Below are positions 14,319 to 26,311 of a stretch of 64,000 bases of DNA, piece after piece. Under the pieces are notes generated by a model. The model had not been told where the DNA came from, did no database searches, and saw nothing but the letters and a program-made list of their open reading frames with translations. Origin of the DNA: Volvox africanus (taxonomy: Eukaryota > Chlorophyta > Chlorophyceae > Chlamydomonadales > Volvocaceae). Within the stretch, counting starts at the first letter, position 1. Each line of letters starts with the position of its first letter. Position numbers and translations under genes: made by a program. The stretch is from the NCBI GenBank assembly GCA_030268105.1, contig BSDZ01000007.1, positions 1-64,000 of the forward strand, given 5' to 3'.

Positions 14319-15973
14319 CTACACAGCCACGCGAAGGTTGAAGCAATCTTTCAGGAAACCAAGCCAACGGCCAACCAGCAACGACCCAACTGTTAAACCG
14401 CTGAAGTTACATAACACAGCGATAATCCCTCCGACAAGCCACATGCCTGATGAGTCCGTGTGGGTTGGGTAACCTTACTTGGATACTGACCCGGCTCGCG
14501 ATCCCCTCTTCCCCTCCCCTCCCCTCCCCTTCCCTCCCCTCCCCTCCCCTCACCTTCCCTTCCCTCCCGTCCCGTTTAAACCTTATAAACATAAAAAACA
14601 ATGGCCGCCAGCGCCACACACTCCGCCGCGTAAGCTGCCAAACCGAATGCCAACAACCGCCATTATCCCATCCAACGAACCATCAGGGACAGGAGGCCCA
14701 ACTTGACCACCAGGCCCCCGGACGCGAGGACTGTTAGCACGTGGGCCTTACGTGGACGAAGGAAGGCAGACAGGCAGAAGGAAACATCTCTTCTGGAATA
14801 CGAATGCGAATGCGAATGCAGAAAGACCAACAAGGAGACTTTATAAAATATTGAAACACAATAACTGACGTTCTTATACGACAACGCGGTTAATCTGGTA
14901 CAATCGGTTGGTCTCTGGTTCTGTTTCTAATTGTACTGCACATCCGCTCGGTTCCCCCTTGCCCTTACCCCGCCCCCGTGCCCTCCCTCGCCCCCCTTCC
15001 CACACCCTCCCTTCGCCCCGCGATGCATAACATGAAACACACACACACGCACGCGCGCACTTTAATGGGCCGTACCTGATCTAAGGTGTTGAATCCCAGC
15101 TGAACTGCAGGTACTGCATTAGTAATTCCCCAGCACCTTCCCACGTCATTGCCACCACAACCCAAATGGCGGCGATACGGCGGTAGAAAGATGAATGCCG
15201 AATCACCGACCAGGCGGTGGAAAGACCCAATAGCCTGTTACTGCCGCCGCCGTTGCCGTGACCGCCGCCGCCGTTGCCGTGACCGCCGCCGCCGTTGCCG
15301 TGACCGCCGCTGCCGCCGCCGTTGCCGTGACCGCCGCCGCCGTTGCCGTGACCGCCGCTGCCGCCGCCGTGACCGCCGCTGCCGCCGCCGTGACCGCCAC
15401 TGCCGCCGCCTCCACCTGCGCTGCTGCGCCGGGGCCGGCGACAATACGGCAACATCGTCTCCTCCTGATTGCCATCGCTTCCGGCGCAAGTGCTCACCCG
15501 GGTGTGGGGACAACACGCAGTGCCGTACACCGCGCATGCGCCAGGTACGCCAGCGTCCGCGTCGGCAGCCGCCGATGGCGCCGAGCCGCCGCTCATCAAG
15601 CGGCTTTGCGACGAAATCAACGACACCACCTCCGCGGCCGCTAGCGCTTCCGTCTTCTCCGTCACTAAGCGCTCCTGCTCGTCCTCCTCTTGTTCCACCT
15701 CCCTCCCTGCTCGCCTCCTGACGCCGCCGTCTGCCACCCCAAGCGGACTACCCTGGCCACATCCCACGGGTATTGCGCTGTCGGTCAGTGGCGGAGGTGG
15801 CCAGCGGCCCCGGCGCGCATTCCGGGACAACCGCCACGAGATAAATCCACGTGACGGCGGTGAGTGCGATGCATGTCCACAGGGCAGTCTTGACGGCGAG
15901 GTAGCCGCCGATGAGGGGCCCCGCCAGCATGCCGACTGAGAAGCATGACGTCAGATACCCCACAGCAGTGGCT
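14319..15973 (-). pseudogene. MFS transporter fragment, c2 copy
   Basis: Helix-9 stretch is open (no c3-type deletion). A missing T near 15100 shifts the end of the helix-7 exon, and one C is missing near 15017. Short Gly/His allele. Confidence 0.5.
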
Positions 15974-16073
15974 CTGGGAAAAGAAGATGAAGACACACGA
16001 GGCATGAGGCACGAGGCATGAGGCACGAGGCATGAGGCATAAGGCATGAGGCATGAGGCATGAGGCATGAGGG

Positions 16074-17024
16074 ATGTGGCAAGTCACAGGAGGAGGAGAG
16101 CACGAGCAGGGAAGGGGAGTGACTGCGGACCTGGTCACAGGTAAAAAAGGAAAGTACGGACGGGATGGAGGGGAAGAGGATTTGGAAATCATTTGTCTCA
16201 CGCAGTGACCCACACAGCTGGCGGGGCGGGGGAAGTTGTGTGGGGGGAAAGTGTATCGTTCAATCCAGAGCTTTACATCGTTCAACATAAGCTCCCAGCT
16301 CTCAATCCTTTAAGTTGACAGTGCCTTGTCCAGGGCTTCCTTTGTTGCACGCTGCATGTCAAACATCATGTTCGCAGAGGCTAAAGCTATGCGGGCGTGC
16401 GATATAGCACATCTTGATCACGATCGTCAGGACCCACGGGTCTGTGGGATCCAGGACGCGGTGATTTCGATCTGCAAGCTGCATGTAACATGATTTTACT
16501 GAGGTCAAGTGCGCCTGATGTGTACCTCGTAAACCGAGCCCTGCGACAGGAGGACGTTTCCCATCTGCGCTCCTTTCCCTCCTTCCCTCCTTCCCTCCTT
16601 CTTTTGTCAAGACGGGGGCGCTGCGGACCAGCCTGGGTGATGAACGGTAGCCCCTACGTTTTCGTGATTAGTAGCGGTCCCAAGAGTCCGGCACCCAACC
16701 GCAAGGGACAAGAAAATTCACATCACGTCCATAATAAAAGCTTTTCAGCTTTCAAGGTAGAATGCCTGCCTATAACGTTTCAATGGGTGGAGCCAAGCGG
16801 GGTTCAAAAACCAGCGCAAGGCGTCCCAGTAAGTCCCCCTATGCGTTATGACCAGCTGTACGCGGGATTTCATTCCTAACCGACTGATGACTGGCGAAAA
16901 TATTTTATATCTGACGTGCGACCTCTGCAAAATGACTCGAGCTTTGGATCTGGCTACATGGTCTGTCTACACAGCTAGCATCCTTGGAGGCCAAACGTTC
17001 CCAAATAGCAAGAAATCTCTTTAA
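16074..17024 (+). CDS. Gene A, c2 copy (intact)
   Basis: All five exons match the reference copy; the only difference seen is one base fewer in intron 3. Confidence 0.58.
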
Positions 17025-17330
17025 ATACATAAAGTGCACAACCTCCAAGCCTACGTAAGCTAAGTAAGTATATCTTTCGTTTCACGGGGTATGCAGCAAT
17101 GCACACACGGATGCGCGGGATAGGTGCCACTAAGGTCCACGCAAAAAGGAAAAGAATCGAAGACCCAAAACTCTTTTCAAATCATTATCATTATCATAAT
17201 CTACCATGTTAGATTGAGTTATATTCAATATAGATTGGGGAAATACTCGTGAAAGGTAATACAATTTGAGTATTAAAGAATTGAGGTTTAGCGTTTTAGA
17301 GCAGGGGGAAAGAAGGGGATTCCCCCCGAT

Positions 17331-18149
17331 ATGGAGCAAATGGCAGGTGGACAACCGCAACCGTCGCCGCCGTGAAAGTCACATCGCCAGTACGGAATCG
17401 CGTTTGCTACGATGTATTTATACACCAATACATTATCCATATTTCACTTAGCTCCACTCGCTCACTCCAGCTAGCAATTCTGCATACAGTGCAGTGCTGA
17501 TATAGTATACTGGCAACGAGCAAGCGCAAGCAAACATGGGTCCTGCACCGACCTGCCTCTGGATCTTTTCAACGACATGTTGGAAATGGTCGAGAGAATC
17601 GCTTCAATGAACCCAAATGGAAGCGGCGAGGTGTAGGGATTCTTTGGAAGTCCCAAGCAGTGCGGGACATGAGCGGACGCGAGGAAGGTCGGAAGGTGCG
17701 GCTGGAAGCTGGACCGAAGTTTGCTGTTCTTTAGTTCGAGGAAAATGAGCAGCACCTATACTTTATCAACTCCTTGCTGGTTAAACAGGTGTCCACAAAG
17801 CCGGCATCACTTTCGGCGGGGAACGTGGCGCAGCGATTGTCAGAGGTAGGGGCATTTTTCGGGCCGATGGGCATCAGTAATTTGGATCTCGTAGACAAGA
17901 CCATCACACGCGTTTAACTGGGCAATTGTGAAGTTTTCACTGAGGTTGGTGCGTTCCAGGTGGACATTCAAGTGACGAATTTTAATATTTTGCAACATGT
18001 TCACTCCTTTTTGTGTGTGGTATGTTCAGGACCTTACAAGGCTTTTTGCACGCTTACAACTGGATGACGGCGACGAATGGATGGGCGCTGAACACTTGTC
18101 CAGGTTAGGAAATCTGATACGTGCCACGCTGCTGCAAGTTCTTAAGTAA
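17331..18149 (+). CDS. Gene B, c2 copy (one-base insertion in exon 2)
   Basis: Identical to the reference except for an extra C near 17541 (GGGTCCTGC in place of GGGTCTGC), which shifts exon 2. Confidence 0.55.
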
Positions 18150-18775
18150 GCTTACAATTCAAAAATATGAAGAATGAAAAAATAGAAAAGGACAAGGATA
18201 TTAAGGCAAAGTCCAAATATATGGTTAATCCATGCCCATCACTGGCTAATATTACATGGAAGATATATTTGCATAGCCAGGAAACCTCAATGTTTTAAAT
18301 GTCCTATTTGTCATTTATGATATATCAAAATAAAAATGTATAAAGGACTGTAAATCCCCTCAGTATCCCAATGGATCACTCAATCTTCACTGATAATACT
18401 AAAAGAACGCAACGAATATTGTATTTCATCCCAAAAAATATTGATTCTCGTATTTATCTTATAAACCAACTTTTTTAGCCCCAGCAAAGAGCTTATGTAT
18501 GAGCTCAAAGCTTCCTCCGCATTCAATGATTTGAGCACATACACATACACATACACATACACATACGCATACACATACACAGAGATGGTTGAAAGCGGTT
18601 GTATGACATGCGACACTCGTGTCTTAGCGATTCCGACTTGCTTGAGTTGTATGACGTAGTGAATTAGTGGGCGTTTGTTTTGGGTTGTCTACATTCCCAC
18701 TATGAACGACGGCTTATCGATGGCTGGTTGACCGCCGCACAACTTCGCTGCACATTATGGTCAACTTGGTTGCAG

Positions 18776-21700
18776 CTGCCAGCCCGTGGCGTGCGCCTCA
18801 GAGTTCGGCCCAAAGTGGAGCGACGACTGGAGCGACCCTTACGAACTAAGCGATCGGGCCAGCGCCCTTGAGCACAGCCTCAGGCGGCGTAGCATCTGCT
18901 CCGCTCAGTTCAGTTTGGACGCTGATGAAAGCCACTCCAGGTCAGTTTGACCCGCTGGGCTTTTGCGATCGCTCGAGTCCCTCCTTCACTTTGCAGTTGC
19001 CTGTTCATTTGATATCACGTCTGTCGACGTCAGTATATTCTCTTGTTCCTCTCTGATTTCCAGATCGGTAAAAGTGATCCCTCCTTCCGTGCGTTCTCAT
19101 TGCAGCTGCACCGCCACATCGTCGCACGTCAAACTTGGTTCGGCCCTTCGTGCACTGGATGTATCCGTGAGCAGCGAGCATACGGTGGAAGGGCCCTTAG
19201 GTGCCCCTCGCGCGTGCGCTGGCGGTGTCTCACGGCGGTTAGAGCAGTTACCTTGGGGAGCTGACTTTCTTCCCCCGTACATGAGCGCCTTCGGGGAAAC
19301 CAGCGACGAGGTCAGCAGGGTCTGCGGCTTGCCGCCGGTGCCCTCGCTTATTACGTTGTCTGGGGACAACGAATCGTTTATCAGCACGGCGCCAGGCACC
19401 GCCGGCAATCCGTTGGTACTGGGCGACTCCTTCTCCCCGGCCAGGGCGCCGGCGATGGGCGTGGGCCTGGTCGCTGGAGGTCCTGGAGCGGACGCGACCC
19501 ATATTGGTGCGGTGGCGCAGTGCTCTCCACTGCGCGGCGTGGTGAAGGTCCGCAAGACGGAGGTGTCCAACGAGGAGAAGATCGGCGAGGGCGCGTAAGT
19601 GATGAGACGGCGCCATGAGGGCGCGTGCCCCTATGTGTGCCCCTGGCTTAGTACCCTTGGTTATCCCTTTTTACTGAGGATCGGCAGTCACTGCACTCAC
19701 TGCTGTGCAGCTGCGACGTACAGCTGCTGTTGCTGCGTGCCTGCGAATGTTGTGAGCCTAAATAAGTTTGGCCTTCGGCTGGGCCTTGCCTTGGCCCTCA
19801 GGTTCGGACAAGTCTCAAGGGCGGATGTATTCCCATACGGCGACGTGGCCATCAAGTGGATCAAGGTGGGTGTTTCGGAGCGCCCTGCGTGCGTAGGCTG
19901 GGTGGTAGGCGAGTGTAACGTTGCATGAAGGACACCAGAGTGTACGGACTGGTGTGGAATTGTGCGCGCTTCTTTGTCAGGTTATGGCGTGCGCCTGACA
20001 GAGCAAGTAAGTAAAATGTGAGGGCCCTATCCGCGTATTACAAATCCTCGGCACCTGATACTTCCACTGCTTCTCTAGCTTGGGGAGGGAGAAAGCGCTT
20101 CTCACCCGTACTGACTGGTTCCCAATCGGCGTATGGATACTTGGAAGCGCGTTGCTCAGTTTGTTCAGAACTGCCCTTCTCCGTCCCGCGCAGCCGGAGC
20201 ACATCGCCAAGCACTCGGATGCGTTCCTTGTTGAGGCCGACATTCTGGCCAACCTCAACCACCCGAATATCGTCCGCATGCTCGGTGTGGTCACCAGCCC
20301 GCCAGCCGGGGACACCACGGGCGACTGCAACGGCGGCGCCGCGACGGGTGTGTCGGATCCAGTCGTGGGGATCGTCACCGAGTTTGTGGGCAACGGGACC
20401 CTGGGACAGGTCGTGCGCTCGCCCAGCGGAAGGCTGTCAATGCGGCAATGCGCCCGGATTGCGCTGCAGGTAAGCGAGGTTGCCAGTTCCTCCACTTCTC
20501 CGAGTAGGCGCGGGGGGGGGGATGTCAGGGTTGGCGTGAGGCCCTTCTTCTAGGCGGTGTAGGTTGTCTGGGTCTGTGTTACGTGCGAGTCATCTGTTGG
20601 GCCCACATGACCCTCACATCATCATGTGATCCACCCGCCCCCAGCAGTTCCCCAATTGGCGGATAGTCGTTATCGGCCGCCCTCCAAGCCCCTCCCGCCT
20701 CCATTACTGCAGGGTGCCTTGTTACATCTGTACGGGTCGAGCCTGGCTCGGCGCGCTGCTCCCTGACTTGTGTGCATGTGTGCCTTCCCCTCACGCAGGT
20801 GGCCGTGGGGATGGCCTATCTCCACTCGCAGTCGCCCGCCATTGTGCATTTCGACTTGAAGCCCGAAAACGTGCTCATCCAAGGAGAGGGGGAGAACATG
20901 GTTGCCAAGGTCAGCTACCCGAGCAAGACTGTGTGTGTGTGTGTGGAGGAGTGGTAATGGGCCGGAAGGCCCCGCAGTGACATGGTGTCGTCTGGTCGTG
21001 TTAGGGTTTCGTCTGAATCTGGCAGCTGCGTTCGTGTCCGTGTATGCTTCTGTGTGCGTTTCCCGTGAATCATCGCCGTCTCACAGCTGCCGCCACCAAC
21101 TCACCCCCACCGCCACTGGCTTCACGACATCTCACAGATTGCGGACTTCGGGCTGAGCAAGCGCAAGCACGGCAAGTACGTCTCCTGTCCTACGCCGCGC
21201 GGGACGCTGCCGTACATGGCCCCCGAGGTGTTTTTTGGCAACGGTGAGGTGTCGGAGAAGGTTGACGTCTATTCGATGGGCGTCACCCTGTGGCAGCTGC
21301 ACACGGGGGAGGAGCCGTTTATGCGGCTGAGCAACCACGAGATCCTGATGGGGCTCGAGTCCGGGACCCTGCACCTGCCCATCCCTTCCACATGCGATCC
21401 TGAATGGCGGTCGCTGGTGGAGACGTGCATGGATCCGAACCCAGACAACAGGCCCAGCTTCAGGGAGATCATCCTACAGCTGCAAGCAATCTTGGTACAA
21501 GAGCAGTGGACTGCAAAGAAGAGCTGCTCATGCGCCGAGGTGGCGGTAGCTGCGGCCGTGGCGGTGCTGGACAGCGACACGATTGGCCGCACATTGCCCA
21601 GGTTGTATGAGGTGCTGCTGTCACCGGCCACCCCAGCCGCTCCGGCCGCACCGGCCGCACCGCCGCTGCCGCTGAGGGCCTTCGGGGAAACCAGCGGACG

Positions 21701-23304
21701 AGGTCAGCAGGGTCTGCGGCTTGCCGCCGGTGCCCTCGCTTATTACGTTGTCTGGGGACAACGAATCGTTTATCAGCACGGCGCCAGGCACCGCCGGCAA
21801 TCCGTTGGTACTGGGCGACTCCTTCTCCCCGGCCAGGGCGCCGGCGATGGGCGTGGGCCTGGTCGCTGGAGGTCCTGGAGCGGACGCGACCCATATTGGT
21901 GCGGTGGCGCAGTGCTCTCCACTGCGCGGCGTGGTGAAGGTCCGCAAGACGGAGGTGTCCAACGAGGAGAAGATCGGCGAGGGCGCGTAAGTGATGAGAC
22001 GGCGCCATGAGGGCGCGTGCCCCTATGTGTGCCCCTGGCTTAGCACCCTTGGTTATCCCTTTTTACTGAGGATCGGCAGTCACTGCACTCACTGCTGTGA
22101 AGCTGCGACGTACAGCTGCTGTTGCTGCGTGCCTGCGAATGTTGTGAGCCTAAATAAGTTTGGCCTTCGGCTGGGCCTTGCCTTGCCCCTCAGGTTCGGA
22201 CAAGTCTCAAGGGCGGATGTATTCCCATACGGCGACGTGGCCATCAAGTGGATCAAGGTGGGTGTTTCGGAGCGCCCTGCGTGCGTAGGCTGGGTGGTAG
22301 GCGAGTGTAACGTTGCATGAAGGACACCAGAGTGTACGGACTGGTGTGGAATTGTGCGCGCTTCTTTGTCAGGTTATGGCGTGCGCCTGACAGAGCAAGT
22401 AAGTAAAATGTGAGGGCCCTATCCGCGCATTACAAATCCTCGGCACCTGATACTTCCACTGCTTCTCTAGCCTGGGGAGGGAGAAAGCGCTTCTCACCTG
22501 TACTGACTGGTTCCCAATCGGCGTATGGATATTGGAAGCGCGTTGCTCAGTTTGTTCAGAACTGCCCTTCTCCGTCCCGCGCAGCCGGAGCACATCGCCA
22601 AGCACTCGGATGCGTTCCTTGTTGAGGCCGACATTCTGGCCAACCTCAACCACCCGAATATCGTCCGCATGCTCGGTGTGGTCACCAGCCCGCCAGCCGG
22701 GGACATCACGGGCGACTGCAACGGCGGCGCCGCGACGGGTGTGTCGGATCCAGTCGTGGGGATCGTCACCGAGTTTGTGGGCAACGGGACCCTGGGACAG
22801 GTCGTGCACTCGCCCAGCGGAAGGCTGTCAATGCGGCAATGCGCCCGGATTGCGCTGCAGGTAAACGAGGTTGCCAGTTCCTCCACTTCTCCGAGTAGGC
22901 GGGGTCGGTGGAGGCGGAGGTGGCGGGGGCGGGGGCGGGGGCGGGGGCGGGGGCGGGGGCGGTGGCGGGGGAGGTGGAGGCGGATGCGGAGGATGTGTAG
23001 GATGCGTAGGAGGCGGTGGAAGCGGTGGAAGCGGTGGAGGCGGTGGAGGCGGTGGAGGTGGTGGGGGTGGCGGCGGCGGTGGCGGAGGAGGCGGAGGAGG
23101 CGGTGGCGGCGGGGACGGTGGAGGTGGCGGGGGCGGGGGCGGGGGCGGTGGAGGCGGTCACCACAGCTACAACAGCAGCAGCAGGGCTTGCTGTTGCACT
23201 CACCATCACCACATCCACAACAGCAGCAGCAGGAGGAGGGGGGCTTGCTGCCTCTGCCACCACCACAACTCAACCAATTTTTAAGCAGAGGCAGGATGCT
23301 GTAA
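18776..23304 (+). CDS. Kinase, c2 copy (one frame break at the C-lobe/second N-lobe junction)
   Basis: Kinase domain 1 reads as in the reference. An extra A near 21698 (AGCGGACGAGG) breaks the in-frame fusion to the second N-lobe. The second N-lobe exon reads without interruption through the long G-rich array into LQQQQQG and the stop at 23302-23304, giving the best view of the tail. It also has Arg-to-His before SPSGRL in the second N-lobe (near 22807), shared with c5. Confidence 0.62.
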
Positions 23305-24182
23305 GGGCGGCCCTGCCTTTCAATGAACTTAGATCACTGTCGTCATCAGGTTATAGGAGATTGTGAAGGTTGACAACAACTTAGGGTGATGGGCTTCCTC
23401 TGCCCTCTCACCATTCATCGGAGACTCTGAGCGGCCGGCGAGGTAATCTAGATGTTTCTCACAAGGGCCCGGGCCATTGCCTGAAGGGCTAAGATAAGTC
23501 ACGCGGTCAGATTTGACGAACATGAGACAAGAGGCTGCTAAAGCACCGAACGGTGTAGTAATGGTATCAGTGGGAAAGCGCAGATAACTTATAGCGCAGG
23601 TAGTACCTGTCTGCCTGTCAAGGAACTGCGTGCGGCGGGGGAGGAGGATGTCTGTTGTGACTTGTGAGCTGCCACCTGGCACACCGTCAACACGTGTTAG
23701 GGAATATCAATAATGATGATGATGATGTTGTGGTGGAAGAGGAGGAGGTGGAGGTAAAAGAGGAGGAGGAGGCCCAGTGGCTCGGGTGCATGCACACCCC
23801 TCTCGCCTTGTAACGAAAGGCGCCAGTGGCTTTTATTTTAATGAGATAGGTCGGCACATGATGAGACGTTGATGATATGATGGGACCAGGATGATGGAAC
23901 CAGTATCGGTTCACACACAATACGAACGGACATGGTATAACTATATAACGGCACAGAGCAACCACAATGAGGAGGTTGGATGTGAACAAGTGCATGTGGA
24001 CACCCCCCCCACTAAGGACTGTTTCTGAATCACGCATCCAATGTGTATTGGATGTGTGGCCAATCACACATGCCGAGTGAGCCCATCTTCTGCCGTGAGG
24101 CTCACGAGTCTGTCAGTATGTCGTGTGGCGTGCTTGGCACCAACTATAGTCTTGTGGCATCCCAGACTGCTGACCCCGCTAC

Positions 24183-24641
24183 TCAGCCTCTGAGCCCCTT
24201 CAGAGCCATCTGGTGGTGGCGGCCAAGTGGTGGTGAAGCGGTCCACTTGCATCGTGGTGACCATGTACATGTAACATATATGTTCATTTTGTAACCTACG
24301 CACCTTCTGGTGGGAGCCATTCGTGGTTCTAGACTGTGCTTCCCGCGACCGTTCTTTGCCCCCGCCATTCTCTCTTCACCCTTCTCTTTTCCTACGCGCC
24401 CCTGACCCCGCGTCTTAATCTGTGCCCCGCCTTCTTCTTTCACAACTGTGCCTTTTGACGCCCTTTCCGGTTTTTCTTCCCATTCCCCCATGCCGATGCC
24501 GTACCCTTCGACTGTCGTCCTGTCGTTTTCTGACACAGAAGTCCTCCCATCCTTCTTCCAAATTGTATTTATTACTTTCTGACCATTTCTTCGCTCCTTC
24601 TCTACGGCAAAACCCAACGGCATAGTTTTCCTGGGGTGCAC
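24183..24641 (-). CDS. Open frame of 152 codons, unknown, doubtful
   Basis: A minus-strand frame rich in Lys, Arg, Glu and Gly, with no recognisable domain, signal peptide or membrane segment. It stays open in c3, c4 (35930-36388), c5 (47679-48137) and c6 (59409-59867, with a Glu-to-Gly change). In c2 an extra T shortens it to 117 codons. Persistence means little, because the units are almost identical. The plus strand here is pyrimidine-rich, which produces charged minus-strand frames by composition alone. It could be an exon of an unseen gene or chance. Confidence 0.15.
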   Translation of the reverse strand: MHPRKTMPLGFAVEKERRNGQKVINTIWKKDGRTSVSENDRTTVEGYGIGMGEWEEKPERASKGTVVKEEGGAQIKTRGQGRVGKEKGEERMAGAKNGRGKHSLEPRMAPTRRCVGYKMNIYVTCTWSPRCKWTASPPLGRHHQMALKGLRG

Positions 24642-24729
24642 GGTTCAATAGCGTTGCTTTAACTGCCTTGGACCCGTCCTCTCACGTCTGCTTTTTCCTT
24701 GCCCTTACCCTTCTTCTTCCTCTCGCATG

Positions 24730-24780
24730 TGCATGTCCTTGACCTTTGCATGTTCTTGACCTTTGCATGTCCTTGACCTT
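24730..24780. repeat. Three 17-bp direct repeats
   Basis: Three head-to-tail copies of a 17-bp word of the form TGCATGTYCTTGACCTT. The array is present in every unit and no function is evident. Confidence 0.85.
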
Positions 24781-24920
24781 TGCGGCTGCAACCGCACACC
24801 GCTGTCCCAGGTGCGTCCGCGTCAGACTGTGCACTTTGTTCAATGTGATTATTTCTCGTTCTTGTTCAAGCTGCTATAACAAACTTGCATAATAAGCTGG
24901 ACGGTAGTATGGATGCAAGG

Positions 24921-25043
24921 CTATACTAAAAAATTAAAATAATTTAGTAAATTAGCAGAAAAAATAACTAAAAATAATGCAAGCAAAATACTGCTAGTTG
25001 CTATTCTTGCAGCTACGAGGTTTATCGAAGGAGCAGAGATCAT
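24921..25043 (-). CDS. 40-residue hydrophobic open frame below the AT-rich gene
   Basis: An ATG-started frame of 40 codons beginning nine bases after the stop of the AT-rich minus-strand gene. Its second half is strongly hydrophobic (Leu, Ile, Phe, Val) and could form one membrane helix. It is intact in c2-c6. It may simply be AT-rich 3' untranslated sequence, since AT-rich DNA readily gives hydrophobic frames. No family recognised. Confidence 0.2.
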   Translation of the reverse strand: MISAPSINLVAARIATSSILLALFLVIFSANLLNYFNFLV

Positions 25044-25052
25044 TTTATTAGT

Positions 25053-25523
25053 TTATGGCGTATCTTCTGCATCTTCTTCAGCTAGTGAATATGTAATAGG
25101 TTTAGTTATTTCAACACCCTTCTCCTTTAAATTTCCTATTGCTGAAGATAGCCCTTCTATTTGCTCGGGAAAAGCAACAGCAGACTTTTTTAAAATTGCC
25201 AAAACGATGTACACAACTTTGTATATCGCTTTGTTTGATTCGCACGTGCGCGGGCTTCAGGGTAGTTTGGGCTGGTTTGGGGGGCTTTGGTTCGGGCGCT
25301 TTGTCTTCCTAAGAAAGGGTTGGGAGGTGTACGAGCATGACAGCACCAGCGGTCAGCTTTCAGATCTCGCGCTTCCCACTTTAATGAACCTAAGAATATT
25401 TACTTGGTACCTTTTCGCCACCACCAGCAGCAAGGTCAATAGCAAACTTTAATATGGATTCTATTGCCTTATCTTGGGCGTCTATTTGCGGCCTTGGCGG
25501 CTACCTAGTTTACGTTCAAACAT
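25053..25523 (-). pseudogene. Small AT-rich two-exon gene with frame breaks, unknown function
   Basis: Minus-strand model. Exon 1 is 25411-25523, from an ATG (starts MFERKLGSRQGRK) to a donor AAG|GTACC. The intron ends in a pyrimidine-rich acceptor. Exon 2 is 25308-25053 and starts EDKAPEPKPPKPAQ. The C-terminus reads KGVEITKPITYSLAEEDAED. The exons join in phase 0 and would give about 122 residues: a basic N-terminus, a helical segment, a Pro/Lys linker and an acidic tail. Codons are much more AT-rich than in neighbouring genes. In c2-c6 the frame breaks once in exon 1, where c1 has an extra T that restores it, and once in exon 2 in a run of A. Whether it is a pseudogene or a consensus error is unresolved. 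No family recognised. Confidence 0.5.
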
Positions 25524-25564
25524 TTTCACCTTCTCCTAACTTCTTGGACGGAGCTAGACGCCGT

Positions 25565-26059
25565 CTATTCGTCTCCTCCTTCCCTGTCCCTCCCTCCCTC
25601 CCTCCCTCCTACTTCACACCCCTTCTCTCCCTCCCGCCCTTCCTTCGTACCATAACCTTGGGAGCCGGTGCCCCCTTGTCACCGCTCCTCTTGGGAGAAG
25701 GCCACCGGAACTGAGTGGGACTAAGTTCTACCCTTTTTACAATTACGGCATCCCTCATCTTGCCTGCCCTCCCTGCAAGGAGGTTCTTTCTCGCCGACTA
25801 CAACCGAAGTGGATTATGCCGCAGGGATTGTTACTTTGACTGCAATACAATTTGTATTAGGGTTTTAGAAGTCGTTATGTAAAACTTGCAGCAAACATGC
25901 CAAAAATCAGCGAAAAAACAATAAGAAAAGACTGGCAGCACATAAAAAGGGTTTCAACGTAAAGGTTCCTTCAGCAGCACCGGTTTCCTGAGTCCCATCG
26001 TTGGGGAAATCCAGTCAACTGCCTGAACCACCAAGTGCGGCTTCCGATGCCAATCTGCG
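25565..26059. other. Spacer with C/T-rich tract, no gene seen
   Basis: Begins with a CCCT-rich tract (about 25580-25640) just upstream of the AT-rich gene's start, so it could lie in that gene's promoter. The rest has no motif-bearing frame. Minus-strand frames here do not continue the MFS transporter. Confidence 0.5.
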
Positions 26060-26241
26060 CTACACAGCCACGCGAAGGTTGAAGCAATCTTTCAGGAAAC
26101 CAAGCAACGGCCAACCAGCAACGACCCAACTGTTAAACCGCTGAAGTTACATAACACAGCGATAATCCCTCCGACAAGCCACATGCCTGATGAGTCCGTG
26201 TGGGTTGGGTAACCTTACTTGGATACTGACCCGGCTCGCGA

Positions 26242-26311
26242 TCCCCTCTTCCCCTCCCCTCCCCTCCCCTTCCCTCCCCTCCCCTCCCCTCACCTTCCCT
26301 TCCCTCCCGTC
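26242..26311. repeat. CCCCT-type polypyrimidine tract
   Basis: About 70 bases of repeated CCCCT and CCCTT, almost pure pyrimidine on the plus strand, within the MFS fragment region. Such tracts can form triplex (H-DNA) structures. Present in every unit. Confidence 0.8.

Larger units (their letters stand above)
11764..23503 (+). repeat. Tandem array unit c2
   Basis: Second unit, 11740 bp. It is far cleaner than c1 but retains several isolated indels: an extra C in gene B near 17541, a missing T in the MFS fragment near 15100, and an extra A in the kinase near 21698. It belongs to the length class with the short Gly/His array (169 bp) and the long G-rich kinase tail (257 bp). Confidence 0.95.
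23504..25050. other. Unit segment without a convincing gene
   Basis: About 1.5 kb lying between the kinase 3' end and the AT-rich minus-strand gene. It contains a GAT/GGA-rich microsatellite (about 23709-23775), a 7-bp inverted repeat with a 4-nt loop near 24036, three 17-bp direct repeats and one long minus-strand frame. Minus frames at 23329-23682 (117 codons) and 23687-24067 (126 codons) are open but have no recognisable motif or splice-consistent structure. The equivalents are 1-1555, 11764-13310, 35251-36795, 47000-48545 and 58730-60275. Confidence 0.6.

Noticed and set aside
22494..23273. 259-codon Cys/His/Arg-rich minus frame opposite the kinase tail
   Set aside because: It is antisense to kinase motifs and to the repeat; open only because of the GC-rich composition.
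22871..23284. 137-codon poly-glycine frame over the G-rich array
   Set aside because: It is a by-product of GGN repeats; the frame that continues from the kinase N-lobe and gives polyglutamine is a better candidate.
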